A stretch of DNA of 29,206 nt from Methanobacteriota archaeon (GTDB lineage Archaea; Thermoplasmatota; Poseidoniia; Poseidoniales; SP79): positions 1-29,206 of the forward strand of contig PAZI01000012.1 of the NCBI GenBank assembly GCA_002715545.1, read 5' to 3'. The notes beneath the pieces are model-generated. The model had not been told where the DNA came from and ran no database searches. It saw only the letters and a program-made list of their open reading frames with translations. This document shows, piece after piece, positions 8,770 through 18,036 of this stretch (positions are counted from its first letter, which is position 1; each line of letters begins with the position of its first letter). Position numbers and translations under genes: made by a program.

Positions 8770-9345
8770 CTGGCAGTAAAAAGTGCGACGAAAAGACGAC
8801 TCATTCAACTTGGAGTCCCGGCAGATGATGCGCATCTCTTGGCAGATGACCGCAATATGGACGCTATCCGCGCAATGTCCTTGGATGATGTTGCTGTTTG
8901 CTTCAAGGCGAAAAAAGACTCCAAGCGCGTCGCTACGGTCATGGACGTCATCCGGGCACTTGGTGTAGGTCGACGTAAGCGGGCTGCGCCTGAACGAATC
9001 TCTGCTTTAGCCGAAGGCGACCAAGGGGCAGTGATTCGATTCAATGCTTTGAATCACCACCTTGTCCCTCATCACGAGCTTGTTCCTATCGATGAAGAAG
9101 CCACGGCGCTCGGGCCATGGGACCTCATCGAAAATGAAGGAGGCCCCGATGAGAAAATCCGGCGCGAATTATTGCCCAAGATACTCATCACAGATCCCAT
9201 CGTACAGGTCATCAAGGAGCTTGAGGAAAACAAAGATGCGGATCTCGCAGCTGGATGGATGAATAATCGCGTCCTTCGCATTATTCGCCGAAGTCCCTCG
9301 GCAGGAATCAGTGTGGCATATCGACTTATTGTGGAGGCGAGCTAA
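8770..9345 (+). CDS. rpoH: RNA polymerase subunit H (Rpo5) with extra N-terminal domain
   Basis: The C-terminal ~85 residues are the archaeal RpoH/eukaryotic Rpb5 C-terminal fold: NHHLVPHHELVPIDEEA, LPKILITDPIVQVI and IRRSPSAGISVAYRLIVE. RpoH joins the jaw of the polymerase. Ordinary archaeal RpoH is about 75-85 residues. Here about 65 extra residues precede it, matching the RpoA2 N terminus (VKSATKRRL, AHLLADDR). No ATG, GTG or TTG in frame precedes this match. The first conventional start is TTG at 8839, which would truncate the shared domain. I therefore place the start at CTG 8770, with a G-run at 8758-8763 as possible ribosome site and the same distance to VKSATK as in RpoA2 within one residue. 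The stop TAA overlaps the rpoB ATG by one base. The product is certain; the CTG start is an inference. Confidence 0.88.
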   Translation: MAVKSATKRRLIQLGVPADDAHLLADDRNMDAIRAMSLDDVAVCFKAKKDSKRVATVMDVIRALGVGRRKRAAPERISALAEGDQGAVIRFNALNHHLVPHHELVPIDEEATALGPWDLIENEGGPDEKIRRELLPKILITDPIVQVIKELEENKDADLAAGWMNNRVLRIIRRSPSAGISVAYRLIVEAS

Positions 9346-12300
9346 TGAAAGAAGTAATCCAGGCCTTTTTCCGTGAACGTAGTCTTGCTAACCACCAGCT
9401 TGCATCATACAATGATTGCATACCCTCAATCAATCGCCATTCATCTAGGATGGAGAGGATAGCTCGAAGCATTAGAATCGGTGCTGAGGAAGAACACGAC
9501 CCTGCAGAGGGTGGCATGATTCACCTTGACGTCATAGATCAGACTATTGCAGTCAGGATGAGGAATGTTCAACTGGGGACTCCGACAATCAAAGAGGCGA
9601 ATGGAGCTGAACATGAAGCAACCCCGATGGAATGCAGGTTGCGCAAATTGACGTATTCTAGCCCTATTCGCATGGATTTCACACTGTACAAAGAAGGGGT
9701 TGCATTGCCTGAAGAGAAGGGCGTGATTGTAGGACAATTGCCCATTATGGTCCGCAGCAATCGCTGTAATCTCCACCCTGAACATATTGCAGGTGATCGA
9801 GTCCTTGATCCAGAAGTGTCAAACGATGATGGACAACTGTATCGTGATTTACTTCGCAAGAATGGAGAAGATCCTCTTGACCCCGGTGGCTATTTCATCG
9901 TGAATGGCACCGAGCGAGTCTTGATCTCTTCCGAAGATTTAGCACCTAATCGCGTGACGATTGAAGAGAATAAGCGTTATACAAAAACGACGGAGGTTGC
10001 AAAGATATTCTCTCAAAAAGATGGATTCCGGGCCCCTCTGAACGTAGAGAAGCGCCGAGACGGAATGTTTGTCGTGAAGATCTCTGCCGCAGGTGGTCAG
10101 GCAATCCCTGTCGTTCTTCTCATGAAGGCACTCGGCATGGCTACTGATGGAGATATTTTCAAGGCCGCTGCAACTTCTGAAGAATCCTTCAAGTACATTG
10201 TTGCCAACATCAATGACGTTAAGGAGAATAAAGAATACGAAGTTGAGACGACTGAGGAAGCCATTGGCTGGCTTGAGAAGAAATTTGCAGCAGGTCAGCA
10301 GAAGGAATATCGTGAATTGAAGATCAACCAATTGCTGGACAGAAACCTGCTCCCTCATCTCGGTGACCAGCAACGCGACCGTAAGAAGAAGGCGATATAT
10401 CTCGGACGAATTGTTCGCCAAGTCCTTGACATGGCGATCTCAAACAAGCAGCCGAATGACAAAGACCACTACGCGAACAAGCGAGTGCGCCTTGCAGGCG
10501 ATCTTGTTGAGGATCTGTTCAGAATCAGCCTGCAGAACCTTGCAAGAGATCTGAAGTACCAGTTAGAACGCCACCACAATCGGAAGCGTGAACTGAAAAT
10601 CAATTCATGCCTCCGACCCGATGTCCTTACTTCTAAAATCATGCACGCTCTTGCTACCGGCAACTGGGTGAACAGCCGGAGTGGTGTATCACAGCTTCTG
10701 GATAGGACGTCTTACCTTTCAGCTCTCTCTCACATGCGGCGCGTCACAAGCCCTCTTGTGCGTAGCCAACCTCATTTTGAAGCACGTGATCTGCACCCTA
10801 CTCAATGGGGGAGGCTCTGCCCTAATGAAACGCCTGAAGGGCAGAATTGTGGTTTGGTCAAGAACCTCGCCATGATGGTTGACGTTTCAGAGGAAATTTT
10901 ACCGGACAAAGTCTTCGGATTGCTTGAAGATCTTGGCGTCGAATCTATCGAAGGTTGGTCTGACGGTTCTAGAATCCACGTTAACGGTGACATATTTGGA
11001 ATCCACCACAAACCTGTCGAACTTGTCAAGCAGTTCAAGTCTGCGCGCCGCCGCGGCATCATCCGCTCAGAAGTATCGATACGGCATGATGAAGCTAATT
11101 CTGACATCTTCATCAACACGGATCGCGGAAGAATTCTGCGGCCACTTTTGATATTAGAAGATGGCAATCTACGCTTGACGCGTGAAGTGCTCGATGACCT
11201 GAAGGCGGAGAACCGCCCATTCTCAAGCCTTGTAACTGGAGGGATAATCGAGTGGGTAGACGCAGAAGAGGAAGAAGACCTCCACATTGCCCCACGTCCA
11301 TATGAACTCCCGGACAGCATCTATGTTCGCAAGACTGCAAAGGGTTACAAGGTCGTCAAGGAGTCAGACGCCGGGGCTCCAGATGTTCAGGAGTACAGTC
11401 TCACTCACACCATGATCGAGTGGATTGATATTGGGAAGTATGGTGCATCCTCTGCACTTCTGAGGGCAGACCTCAAGGAGCCTAATAGTACTCAATTTTC
11501 GGTTGAATTTGAGGTGCCCCTGAGTTTCACTGTTGATGGCGATGAAAAATCCCCATACACGCATGTTGAGATAGATCCGCAGTTGATACTTGGCGTGTGC
11601 GCTAGCCTCATCCCGTATCCAGAACACAATTCGACCCCAAGGGTTACTGGAGGCACGGCCATGGTCAAACAGAGCCTCGGGCTCCCTTCGTCTAACTACA
11701 AACTCCGTCCCGATACCCGTGGGCACAACCTGCATTACCCTCAGACTCCACTTCTGAGGACTCAGGGCATGGATCAAACGAATTTCATGCGCCGCCCAGG
11801 CGGTCAGAATTTCGTTGTTGCAATTGCAGCCCATCACGGATATAACATGCAAGATGCCATTATCATCAACAGTGCCAGCGTGGCCCGCGGACTTGGACGG
11901 TCAACATTCATCCGAACATATAACGCGGAAAGAAGGAGGTTCCCTGGAGGTCAGGTTGAAGAAATTGAGGTCCCCGGCCACGGCGAAGAAGACGTCAAAG
12001 GGCTGAAAGAGGCAGCTAGGTACACACATCTGGAGGCAGATGGACTTCCCAAACCCGAAGAATATCTCGAAGGCGGCGATGTGCTTGTTGGAAAAACCTC
12101 GCCTCCAAGATTCCTCGAGGAAACAGTCGCAGGGGGTGCGTTCCTATTAGCTCAGGAGCGGCGCGAATCAAGCATGCTAGTGAGACATGGGGAAAAGGGC
12201 CATATCGATAATGTGATCATCACTGAATCTCTCGATTCAGGGCGCCTGATTCGTTTGATGGTCCGGTCTAACAGAATTCCAGAACTGGGAGATAAGTTTG

Positions 12301-13022
12301 CAAGTCGGCATGGCCAGAAAGGTGTTGTTGGGCGCCTTGTTAACCCCGAGGACCTTCCTTTCACTGTCGATGGCGTTGTCCCTGACCTCATCATGAACCC
12401 CCATGCAATACCTTCGCGGATGACTGTGGCGCACGTGATGGAAATGATTGGAGGGAAAGTGGGCGCCATGGAAGGCCGGGCAGTAGATGGAACTGCATTC
12501 TCTGGTGAGAAAGAAAGTGCCCTGAGGCAAGGTCTGCTCAGAAATGGTTTTGCCCACTCTGGCCGCGAACGCATGGTCAATGGCGAGACAGGAGAGGAAT
12601 TCGATTCTGAGATTTACATAGGTTGCATTTACTATCAGAAACTGCACCACATGGTGTCTGGTAAACTGCATTCGCGTTCTCGTGGCCGTGTTCAGATTCT
12701 GACACGCCAGCCTACCGAAGGACGTGCACGGCAAGGTGGATTGAGGTTCGGAGAGATGGAGCGGGATTGCTTGATCGCTCATGGCGCTTCCATGGTCATC
12801 AAGGACCGCCTACTGGATGAGTCCGATGGTGTTGACCTATACGTCTGTTCTCAGTCGGGTCATGTCGCATGGTTTGATCCAAAGAAGAATAATTTTGTCA
12901 GCCCCATCCACGGAGAGGGTGCTGAAGTCCACAAGGTCCAAACTTCATATGCTTTCAAATTGCTATTGGATGAGATGAAATCGCTTGGAGTGGCGATGAG
13001 ACTCGAAGTGGAGGAACGATGA
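9345..13022 (+). CDS. rpoB: RNA polymerase subunit B (Rpo2), undivided
   Basis: Second-largest polymerase subunit, 1225 residues, with the B'' and B' halves in one chain as in Thermoplasmatota. Signatures: RFAPLNVEKRRDG-type lobe sequence near 225-240, TPEGQNCGLVKNLA (fork region), GGQNFVVAIAAHHGYNMQDAIIINSA (about residues 817-840, stated here in part), ELGDKFASRHGQKGVVG (about 980), and the clamp-proximal LHHMVSGKLHSRSRG with QGGLRFGEMERD. The C-terminal zinc site of the family has decayed: C1168 remains, but the other three positions are S1171, S1186 and H1189. About 75 extra residues separate the DAEEEEDLHIA motif from THVEIDPQLILG (about 650-735). A GGAGG lies 7 nt before the ATG. The gene overlaps rpoH by 1 bp and rpoA1 by 4 bp, so translation is probably coupled. 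Confidence 0.97.
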   Translation: MKEVIQAFFRERSLANHQLASYNDCIPSINRHSSRMERIARSIRIGAEEEHDPAEGGMIHLDVIDQTIAVRMRNVQLGTPTIKEANGAEHEATPMECRLRKLTYSSPIRMDFTLYKEGVALPEEKGVIVGQLPIMVRSNRCNLHPEHIAGDRVLDPEVSNDDGQLYRDLLRKNGEDPLDPGGYFIVNGTERVLISSEDLAPNRVTIEENKRYTKTTEVAKIFSQKDGFRAPLNVEKRRDGMFVVKISAAGGQAIPVVLLMKALGMATDGDIFKAAATSEESFKYIVANINDVKENKEYEVETTEEAIGWLEKKFAAGQQKEYRELKINQLLDRNLLPHLGDQQRDRKKKAIYLGRIVRQVLDMAISNKQPNDKDHYANKRVRLAGDLVEDLFRISLQNLARDLKYQLERHHNRKRELKINSCLRPDVLTSKIMHALATGNWVNSRSGVSQLLDRTSYLSALSHMRRVTSPLVRSQPHFEARDLHPTQWGRLCPNETPEGQNCGLVKNLAMMVDVSEEILPDKVFGLLEDLGVESIEGWSDGSRIHVNGDIFGIHHKPVELVKQFKSARRRGIIRSEVSIRHDEANSDIFINTDRGRILRPLLILEDGNLRLTREVLDDLKAENRPFSSLVTGGIIEWVDAEEEEDLHIAPRPYELPDSIYVRKTAKGYKVVKESDAGAPDVQEYSLTHTMIEWIDIGKYGASSALLRADLKEPNSTQFSVEFEVPLSFTVDGDEKSPYTHVEIDPQLILGVCASLIPYPEHNSTPRVTGGTAMVKQSLGLPSSNYKLRPDTRGHNLHYPQTPLLRTQGMDQTNFMRRPGGQNFVVAIAAHHGYNMQDAIIINSASVARGLGRSTFIRTYNAERRRFPGGQVEEIEVPGHGEEDVKGLKEAARYTHLEADGLPKPEEYLEGGDVLVGKTSPPRFLEETVAGGAFLLAQERRESSMLVRHGEKGHIDNVIITESLDSGRLIRLMVRSNRIPELGDKFASRHGQKGVVGRLVNPEDLPFTVDGVVPDLIMNPHAIPSRMTVAHVMEMIGGKVGAMEGRAVDGTAFSGEKESALRQGLLRNGFAHSGRERMVNGETGEEFDSEIYIGCIYYQKLHHMVSGKLHSRSRGRVQILTRQPTEGRARQGGLRFGEMERDCLIAHGASMVIKDRLLDESDGVDLYVCSQSGHVAWFDPKKNNFVSPIHGEGAEVHKVQTSYAFKLLLDEMKSLGVAMRLEVEER

Positions 13023-16000
13023 TGAGATTTGGTGAGAGTTCGATGATCCCCCGTCGCGTAGGCAGCATTCTGTTCACGCTGATGGACCCGACCGAAATCA
13101 AAGAGATGTCTGCTGTCGAAGTGAAGACAGCTGATACCTACAAGGACGATGGCCACCCTTACACTCAGGGTCTTATGGACCCACACATGGGAGTTATTGA
13201 ACCGGGAATCATTTGCCCGACTGATAATTGCAAATACGATCGCAGCCCAGGTCATTTCGGGCACATCCATCTTGAACTACCTGTGATTCACATAGGGTTC
13301 ACGAAATTGATCCATACCTGCCTCAAGGGTACCTGCAACACGTGCAACAAGATTCTCTTACACAGTGAACCAGGTACGCACCCTGCAAACCCTGAACTAT
13401 CTGAGCAGGATTACTACCGTCACCGAATCAAGGACATCATTGACAAACACGGGGTCCGAGCAACTGAATTTGCTAAAATTATCAAGGAGATTGAAAAGAA
13501 GACCTCCGATGATAAGCGACGTCAATGCATGCATTGCGGCGAGGGTCAAGGAAAGATTGTGCTGGATAAACCGAACACATTCAAGGAAGTCACAGGAGAT
13601 AAGAAGGCAACCTCTCAGAAGTCTGAGAGTAAACTGAATCCCCGTGATATCCGCGAGTGGCTTTCGCGGATTCCTAATGATGAATTGGTATTCCTTGGCA
13701 TTGATGCAGAGACGTGCCGGCCAGAATGGACAGTTCTCAAAGTGCTCCCCGTACCTCCTATCACGGTACGGCCATCAATCACTCTGGACAGTGGAGACAG
13801 GTCGGAGGATGATCTGACTCACAAGTTGGTTGATGTTCTCCGCATCAATCAACGCCTACGTGAGAATCGCGATAATGGAGCGCCGCAACTCATTGTGGAA
13901 GATCTTTGGGAATTGCTACAATATCATGTAACCACATATTTCGATAATCAGACCAGTGGTATACCTCCTGCACGACATCGCTCTGGCCGGCCATTGAAGA
14001 CTCTCACTCAGCGGCTTAAGGGCAAAGAAGGCAGGTTCAGAAACAATCTGTCGGGAAAGCGCGTGAATTTCTGCGCCCGGACAGTCATCTCACCAGATCC
14101 GTACCTCTCCATCAATGAAGTAGGGGTCCCGGAAATTTCGGCGAAGGAATTGACCGTCCCTATTCGTTCAACCAACCGTAATAGGGAGCAAATGAGAGAA
14201 ATGATTCTCCGTGGGCCAAACGTCCATCCTGGCGTGAACTATATTGTTCGCGGCGATTCATTCAGAGTCCGCATTACCGATCGTACCAAGTATATTTGGA
14301 GTGGTTTCCGTTGCCTGAATCCTGAATGCACTCCTGGCGACCCTGTTCGTGGCGAGACGTACAATGGTGAGCGGCCGGACATTAATGCCCTGATTCCGGC
14401 CCCTAACTTCCTGCCGGGCCTGATGCTGAAAGTATACGATACCAAGACGGAGGAAGGCGATGTCCAGACAAATTATGCGATTGATGAAGAACGAACGCTA
14501 GCAAACCTCCGGGGAGAAGATCTTGATGGGCGTCAATTGCCAGAAGGCGACCCAAATGCTGTACTTCAGCACCGCTGGCGATTTGAACAAGAGAATCCTG
14601 GCGAAGAATTCCCAGAGGAACTGTTGATCAGGTGTCCCCATTGCCATAGCGACCATGTCGAGGACCGCCTGTCCTCGATAGATGTCCGAACGGGGGAACC
14701 CAAGCCCGGGATGATTGTCGAGAGACACCTTATCGATGGCGATGTCGTCATTTTCAATCGTCAACCATCACTGCATCGCATGTCCATGATGGTGCATGAA
14801 GTGAAGATCATGGATGGAAAGACATTCCGATTCAATCTCGCCGTATGCACCCCGTACAATGCTGATTTTGATGGTGACGAGATGAACTTGCATATCATCC
14901 AGGGTGAAGAGGCACGTGCCGAAGCGAAAATCCTGATGCGGGTCCAAGAACACATCCTTTCGCCAAGATTCGGAGGCGCAGTAATAGGAGGCATTCACGA
15001 TCATATCAGTGGAGCGTATATCCTCAGCCGCCTTGATTTCGTTCCGCATCATCTCGCCCTCCCTCTGCTTTCGGCCATCAATTACACTGGCCAACTTCCA
15101 GAAGCCATGGAACGCGATGGAGTCGTCGGCTACAGTGGACTCCAACTTCTCAACAAAGCCATGCCTTCTACCGAGGAATCCAATGCCATCTTTGTCAACT
15201 ACATGAGTCGAAGTAAGGACAAGGTCGAAGTCAGAGGCTCTGAGATTACAAAGGGGACTATTGACAAACGTGCAATTGGTGCTGAAGACGGACGCGTTCT
15301 CGACGCAGTTCTCCATCATTGCGGTCCTTCCGAAGGTGCGAAGTTCCTCGACAGGTTGACACGAATCACTATTGCAGTCTGCACGACCTTTGGATTCACG
15401 ACTGGAATCGATGACGAAGACCTTCCACAATCAGCGATTCAACGCATTGTTGACAGAAATCGCGAAGCCCGCATGGAAGTCGATGAGCTGTTGGATCAAT
15501 TTGGGGAATCTGGTGAGACGTACGTTGCACGGCCAGGGCGGACTCCCTTGGAGACTCTCGAAGAAGACGTCATGGCCATTCTTGACCGCACAAAATCTGC
15601 AGCAGGTGATATTGCTAAGGAATCGCTTGGAGAAGATAATTCCGCGGTACTGATGGCTACTAGTGGTGCCCGGGGCAGCATGGACAACTTGACAATGATG
15701 GCAGGTTCTATCGGCCAGGCAAAGGTTCGGGGGAAGCGCCTTGAGAGAGGTTACGAAGACAGAGTTCTGCCCCACTTCCGGAAATTCGCACGTGGTGCCC
15801 CTGAACGCGGTTTCATTTCTTCGTCCTTCAAACGAGGGCTTGAACCAACTGAATTCTTCATGCTCTCAGTATCTGGGCGTGAATCATTGGTTGACACTGC
15901 AGTACGGACTGCCAAATCAGGGTATATGCAGCGCCGTTTGATCAATGCTCTTGACGACCTCAAAGTCTGTGACGATGGTCCCCGCTCAGTCCGGAACACT

Positions 16001-16123
16001 GCAGACAGAATCATTCAATTCACGTATGGTGAAGATGGAACTGACCCTACTCGTTCCGTGAGGGGGACGTCAATCGATATAGATGGAGTCATAGATGCAG
16101 TTCTTGGCGGAGGTGATTCGTGA
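13019..16123 (+). CDS. rpoA1: RNA polymerase subunit A' (Rpo1N) with Cys-rich insertion
   Basis: N-terminal two thirds of the largest polymerase subunit. The catalytic loop [10 protein letters not shown] begins at residue 614, with the Mg-binding aspartates at 616, 618 and 620. [11 protein letters not shown] precedes it, and the bridge-helix side contains [18 protein letters not shown]. Length is 1034 residues against roughly 880-900 in usual archaeal A'. The excess is mainly an insertion at about 418-563, carrying CLNPEC (C432, C437) and CPHC (C539, C542). The first N-terminal zinc site is degenerate: C66 is kept, but D69 and S76 replace two cysteines before PGHFGH, with an extra C71. The second site is intact (C106/C109 and C170/C173). 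GGAGG precedes the tandem ATGATG at 13019/13022; spacing favours the second ATG. It overlaps rpoB and rpoA2. Confidence 0.97.
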   Translation: MMRFGESSMIPRRVGSILFTLMDPTEIKEMSAVEVKTADTYKDDGHPYTQGLMDPHMGVIEPGIICPTDNCKYDRSPGHFGHIHLELPVIHIGFTKLIHTCLKGTCNTCNKILLHSEPGTHPANPELSEQDYYRHRIKDIIDKHGVRATEFAKIIKEIEKKTSDDKRRQCMHCGEGQGKIVLDKPNTFKEVTGDKKATSQKSESKLNPRDIREWLSRIPNDELVFLGIDAETCRPEWTVLKVLPVPPITVRPSITLDSGDRSEDDLTHKLVDVLRINQRLRENRDNGAPQLIVEDLWELLQYHVTTYFDNQTSGIPPARHRSGRPLKTLTQRLKGKEGRFRNNLSGKRVNFCARTVISPDPYLSINEVGVPEISAKELTVPIRSTNRNREQMREMILRGPNVHPGVNYIVRGDSFRVRITDRTKYIWSGFRCLNPECTPGDPVRGETYNGERPDINALIPAPNFLPGLMLKVYDTKTEEGDVQTNYAIDEERTLANLRGEDLDGRQLPEGDPNAVLQHRWRFEQENPGEEFPEELLIRCPHCHSDHVEDRLSSIDVRTGEPKPGMIVERHLIDGDVVIFNRQPSLHRMSMMVHEVKIMDGKTFRFNLAVCTPYNADFDGDEMNLHIIQGEEARAEAKILMRVQEHILSPRFGGAVIGGIHDHISGAYILSRLDFVPHHLALPLLSAINYTGQLPEAMERDGVVGYSGLQLLNKAMPSTEESNAIFVNYMSRSKDKVEVRGSEITKGTIDKRAIGAEDGRVLDAVLHHCGPSEGAKFLDRLTRITIAVCTTFGFTTGIDDEDLPQSAIQRIVDRNREARMEVDELLDQFGESGETYVARPGRTPLETLEEDVMAILDRTKSAAGDIAKESLGEDNSAVLMATSGARGSMDNLTMMAGSIGQAKVRGKRLERGYEDRVLPHFRKFARGAPERGFISSSFKRGLEPTEFFMLSVSGRESLVDTAVRTAKSGYMQRRLINALDDLKVCDDGPRSVRNTADRIIQFTYGEDGTDPTRSVRGTSIDIDGVIDAVLGGGDS

Positions 16124-17685
16124 TGGGGACTGTCAAGAGTGCCACCAAGAAGAAGCTCATGGACATGGGCATCAATGCAGAGTACGCGCATAAACTCGCA
16201 GAAGATCGCAAGTGGGATGATGTCAAGATTCTTGAACAGGGCGAGATAGCTCAGATTTGTGGATTAGACTCCAAAGTAGCGGGCCAAATACATCAAATTG
16301 TCCAAGCACATGGTAAGAAAGCTAAGGATGACGCCGCTGCAAGGAAGGACGATCGTAAATTAACGATTAAAATGCCGCGCAGGACTCGAAGAACACAGAA
16401 CATCCCTCTTGAGGAATACGACAAGGACAAGAAAATGAAGTCATTAGACTCTGCATTGGGAGAAGACCCTCTCTATGTGGCACTTGCCAAGGCAAATGAC
16501 GGTCTTGAAGGGCCATCGCTGAATCGCAGAGTTATTGAGGAACTTGTGGAAGGGCTGCGCGAGAAGGGTCTTTCCAAGATTACAAAGAAGAACGCTGAAG
16601 CATTGATTCAGGCCTCTCTTGATGCTATGGAAATGTCGTCAGTCGATTCATTCGAAGCAGCCGGTATCATCACTGCCCAATCATTAGGGGAACCTGGCAC
16701 TCAAATGACGATGCGTACTTTCCACTATGCCGGTGTGGCGACGGTCAACGTCACTCAGGGTTTGCCACGTATCATCGAAATTGTTGATGCCCGTAAAGCA
16801 CCCTCGACTCCTACAATGCGCATCTACCTTGACCCTCCTGAAGGAGATGACGAGGCCCGTTCTAAAGAAGAGAAAAGGGCACAACAATTAGCCCCTAAAC
16901 TTGAGGTGACGACGGCAGAGATGATTGCAGATATCGAAACAGTGGTCGCTCAGAGGTTCATTCGCCTTGAATTACTTGACAAGGAGATGAAGAAGAGAGA
17001 AATGTCCGGGCATGAAGTGAGAGAGAAGCTCGAAGCTGCATTACGCCTCTATGTTGAACCCGATAAGGAATCCTCTCCTTCTGAACTGACAATTATACCC
17101 GGCCGCAAGAAGGCAGACGATCTTGAGAACAATGCCTCCTATACTGATTTGTTGCAGTTGGAGGAGAAGATACGGCACATCCGCCTGAAGGGAATCCCTG
17201 GAATCGAACGCGCCCAAGTCAATCCAGATCCAGAAGGTGGTTTCTTCATCTCGACCATTGGCAGTAATCTGGCTAAGGTCAGTGAGATAGAAGGAATCGA
17301 TCGTGCCCGAACATACACGAACAATATCGTGGAAGTCGAGAATTTCCTAGGAGTCGAAGCAGCTCGTCAAGCCATCATCAATGAAATACGTACGACCTTG
17401 GAGGGGGCAGGTCTTGAAGTAGATGATCGGCACCTACTCTTAGTCGCTGACGTGATGACTAGTGAAGGCGAGGTGAGGGCTATCGGTCGGCATGGAGTCT
17501 CAGGTACTAAGCACAGTATTCTGGCACGTGCAGCTTTCGAAATCACAGTCAACCACCTCTTACGAGCTGCCGTTATTGGGGAGCGCGACCATCTTGCAGG
17601 CGTTGCAGAGAACATCATTGTGGGTCAACCCATATCTCTTGGAACAGGGAATGTCGACCTGTATTATATCCCAGTAAATGAATGA
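16123..17685 (+). CDS. rpoA2: RNA polymerase subunit A'' (Rpo1C) with extra N-terminal domain
   Basis: C-terminal part of the largest polymerase subunit, containing the trigger loop: [16 protein letters not shown] includes the conserved substrate-contacting histidine, followed by [18 protein letters not shown]. The C-terminal half carries the jaw and cleft elements and ends [15 protein letters not shown]. Length is about 520 residues against about 390-400 in typical archaea. The excess includes an N-terminal extension of about 110 residues. Its first ~65 ([28 protein letters not shown]) match the RpoH extension. A basic linker ([11 protein letters not shown]) then leads to the ordinary A'' start. 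The ATG at 16123 has GGAGGTGA 6 nt upstream and overlaps the rpoA1 stop by one base; GTG at 16120 is the alternative. The split after the bridge-helix region is the normal archaeal split. Confidence 0.96.
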   Translation: MGTVKSATKKKLMDMGINAEYAHKLAEDRKWDDVKILEQGEIAQICGLDSKVAGQIHQIVQAHGKKAKDDAAARKDDRKLTIKMPRRTRRTQNIPLEEYDKDKKMKSLDSALGEDPLYVALAKANDGLEGPSLNRRVIEELVEGLREKGLSKITKKNAEALIQASLDAMEMSSVDSFEAAGIITAQSLGEPGTQMTMRTFHYAGVATVNVTQGLPRIIEIVDARKAPSTPTMRIYLDPPEGDDEARSKEEKRAQQLAPKLEVTTAEMIADIETVVAQRFIRLELLDKEMKKREMSGHEVREKLEAALRLYVEPDKESSPSELTIIPGRKKADDLENNASYTDLLQLEEKIRHIRLKGIPGIERAQVNPDPEGGFFISTIGSNLAKVSEIEGIDRARTYTNNIVEVENFLGVEAARQAIINEIRTTLEGAGLEVDDRHLLLVADVMTSEGEVRAIGRHGVSGTKHSILARAAFEITVNHLLRAAVIGERDHLAGVAENIIVGQPISLGTGNVDLYYIPVNE

Positions 17686-17696
17686 GGAAGATGAGC

Positions 17697-17996
17697 ATGG
17701 ATATTGTTCGTGAAATCAAAGACGCAATTGCTACGGGCGATGTCACTATCGGTTCTCGAACAACTCTAGGAGCATGTTCGAGAGGTGAAATCAGTCTAGT
17801 CCTCATTGCAGCCAATTGTCCTGCCGATATGGTGGCAGATCTTGTGTCCAAGCACCCTGAAGTTGTCCTACATCAACTCGACATCGTGAATAGGGATTTA
17901 GGCACGGCTTGTGGAAAACCATTCTCAGTAGCCGCGGTAGGGGTCAGGGATGCAGGTTCTTCCGAACTCCTCACCCTTGAAGGGAATCTGGCATAG
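17697..17996 (+). CDS. rpl30e: Ribosomal protein L30e-like
   Basis: Small RNA-binding protein of about 100 residues of the L7Ae/L30e fold, a component of the large ribosomal subunit that is usually encoded just after rpoA2 in archaea. IVREIKDAIATGDVTIGSRTT, of which the GSRTT turn is typical, is followed by LVLIAANCPADM and then LGTACGKPFSVAAVGV, the L30e hallmark. The frame begins with an ATG overlapping the rpoA2 stop (17682), then ATG at 17691 and 17697. A GAGG at 17685-17688 has the best spacing to 17697, giving MDIVREI, the usual L30e start. Family and gene-order evidence agree; an L7Ae paralogue is a less likely alternative. Confidence 0.88.
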   Translation: MDIVREIKDAIATGDVTIGSRTTLGACSRGEISLVLIAANCPADMVADLVSKHPEVVLHQLDIVNRDLGTACGKPFSVAAVGVRDAGSSELLTLEGNLA

Positions 17997-18036
17997 ATGC
18001 CACAAGCATGATTCGCCGCAAGTCATCCCGCATATT

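Noticed and set aside
9939..10421. 160-codon minus-strand frame opposite rpoB
   Set aside because: Opposite conserved RpoB sequence, with no family signal and no start site.
14768..15430. 220-codon minus-strand frame inside rpoA1
   Set aside because: It lies wholly opposite conserved polymerase codons, including the catalytic loop; a shadow.
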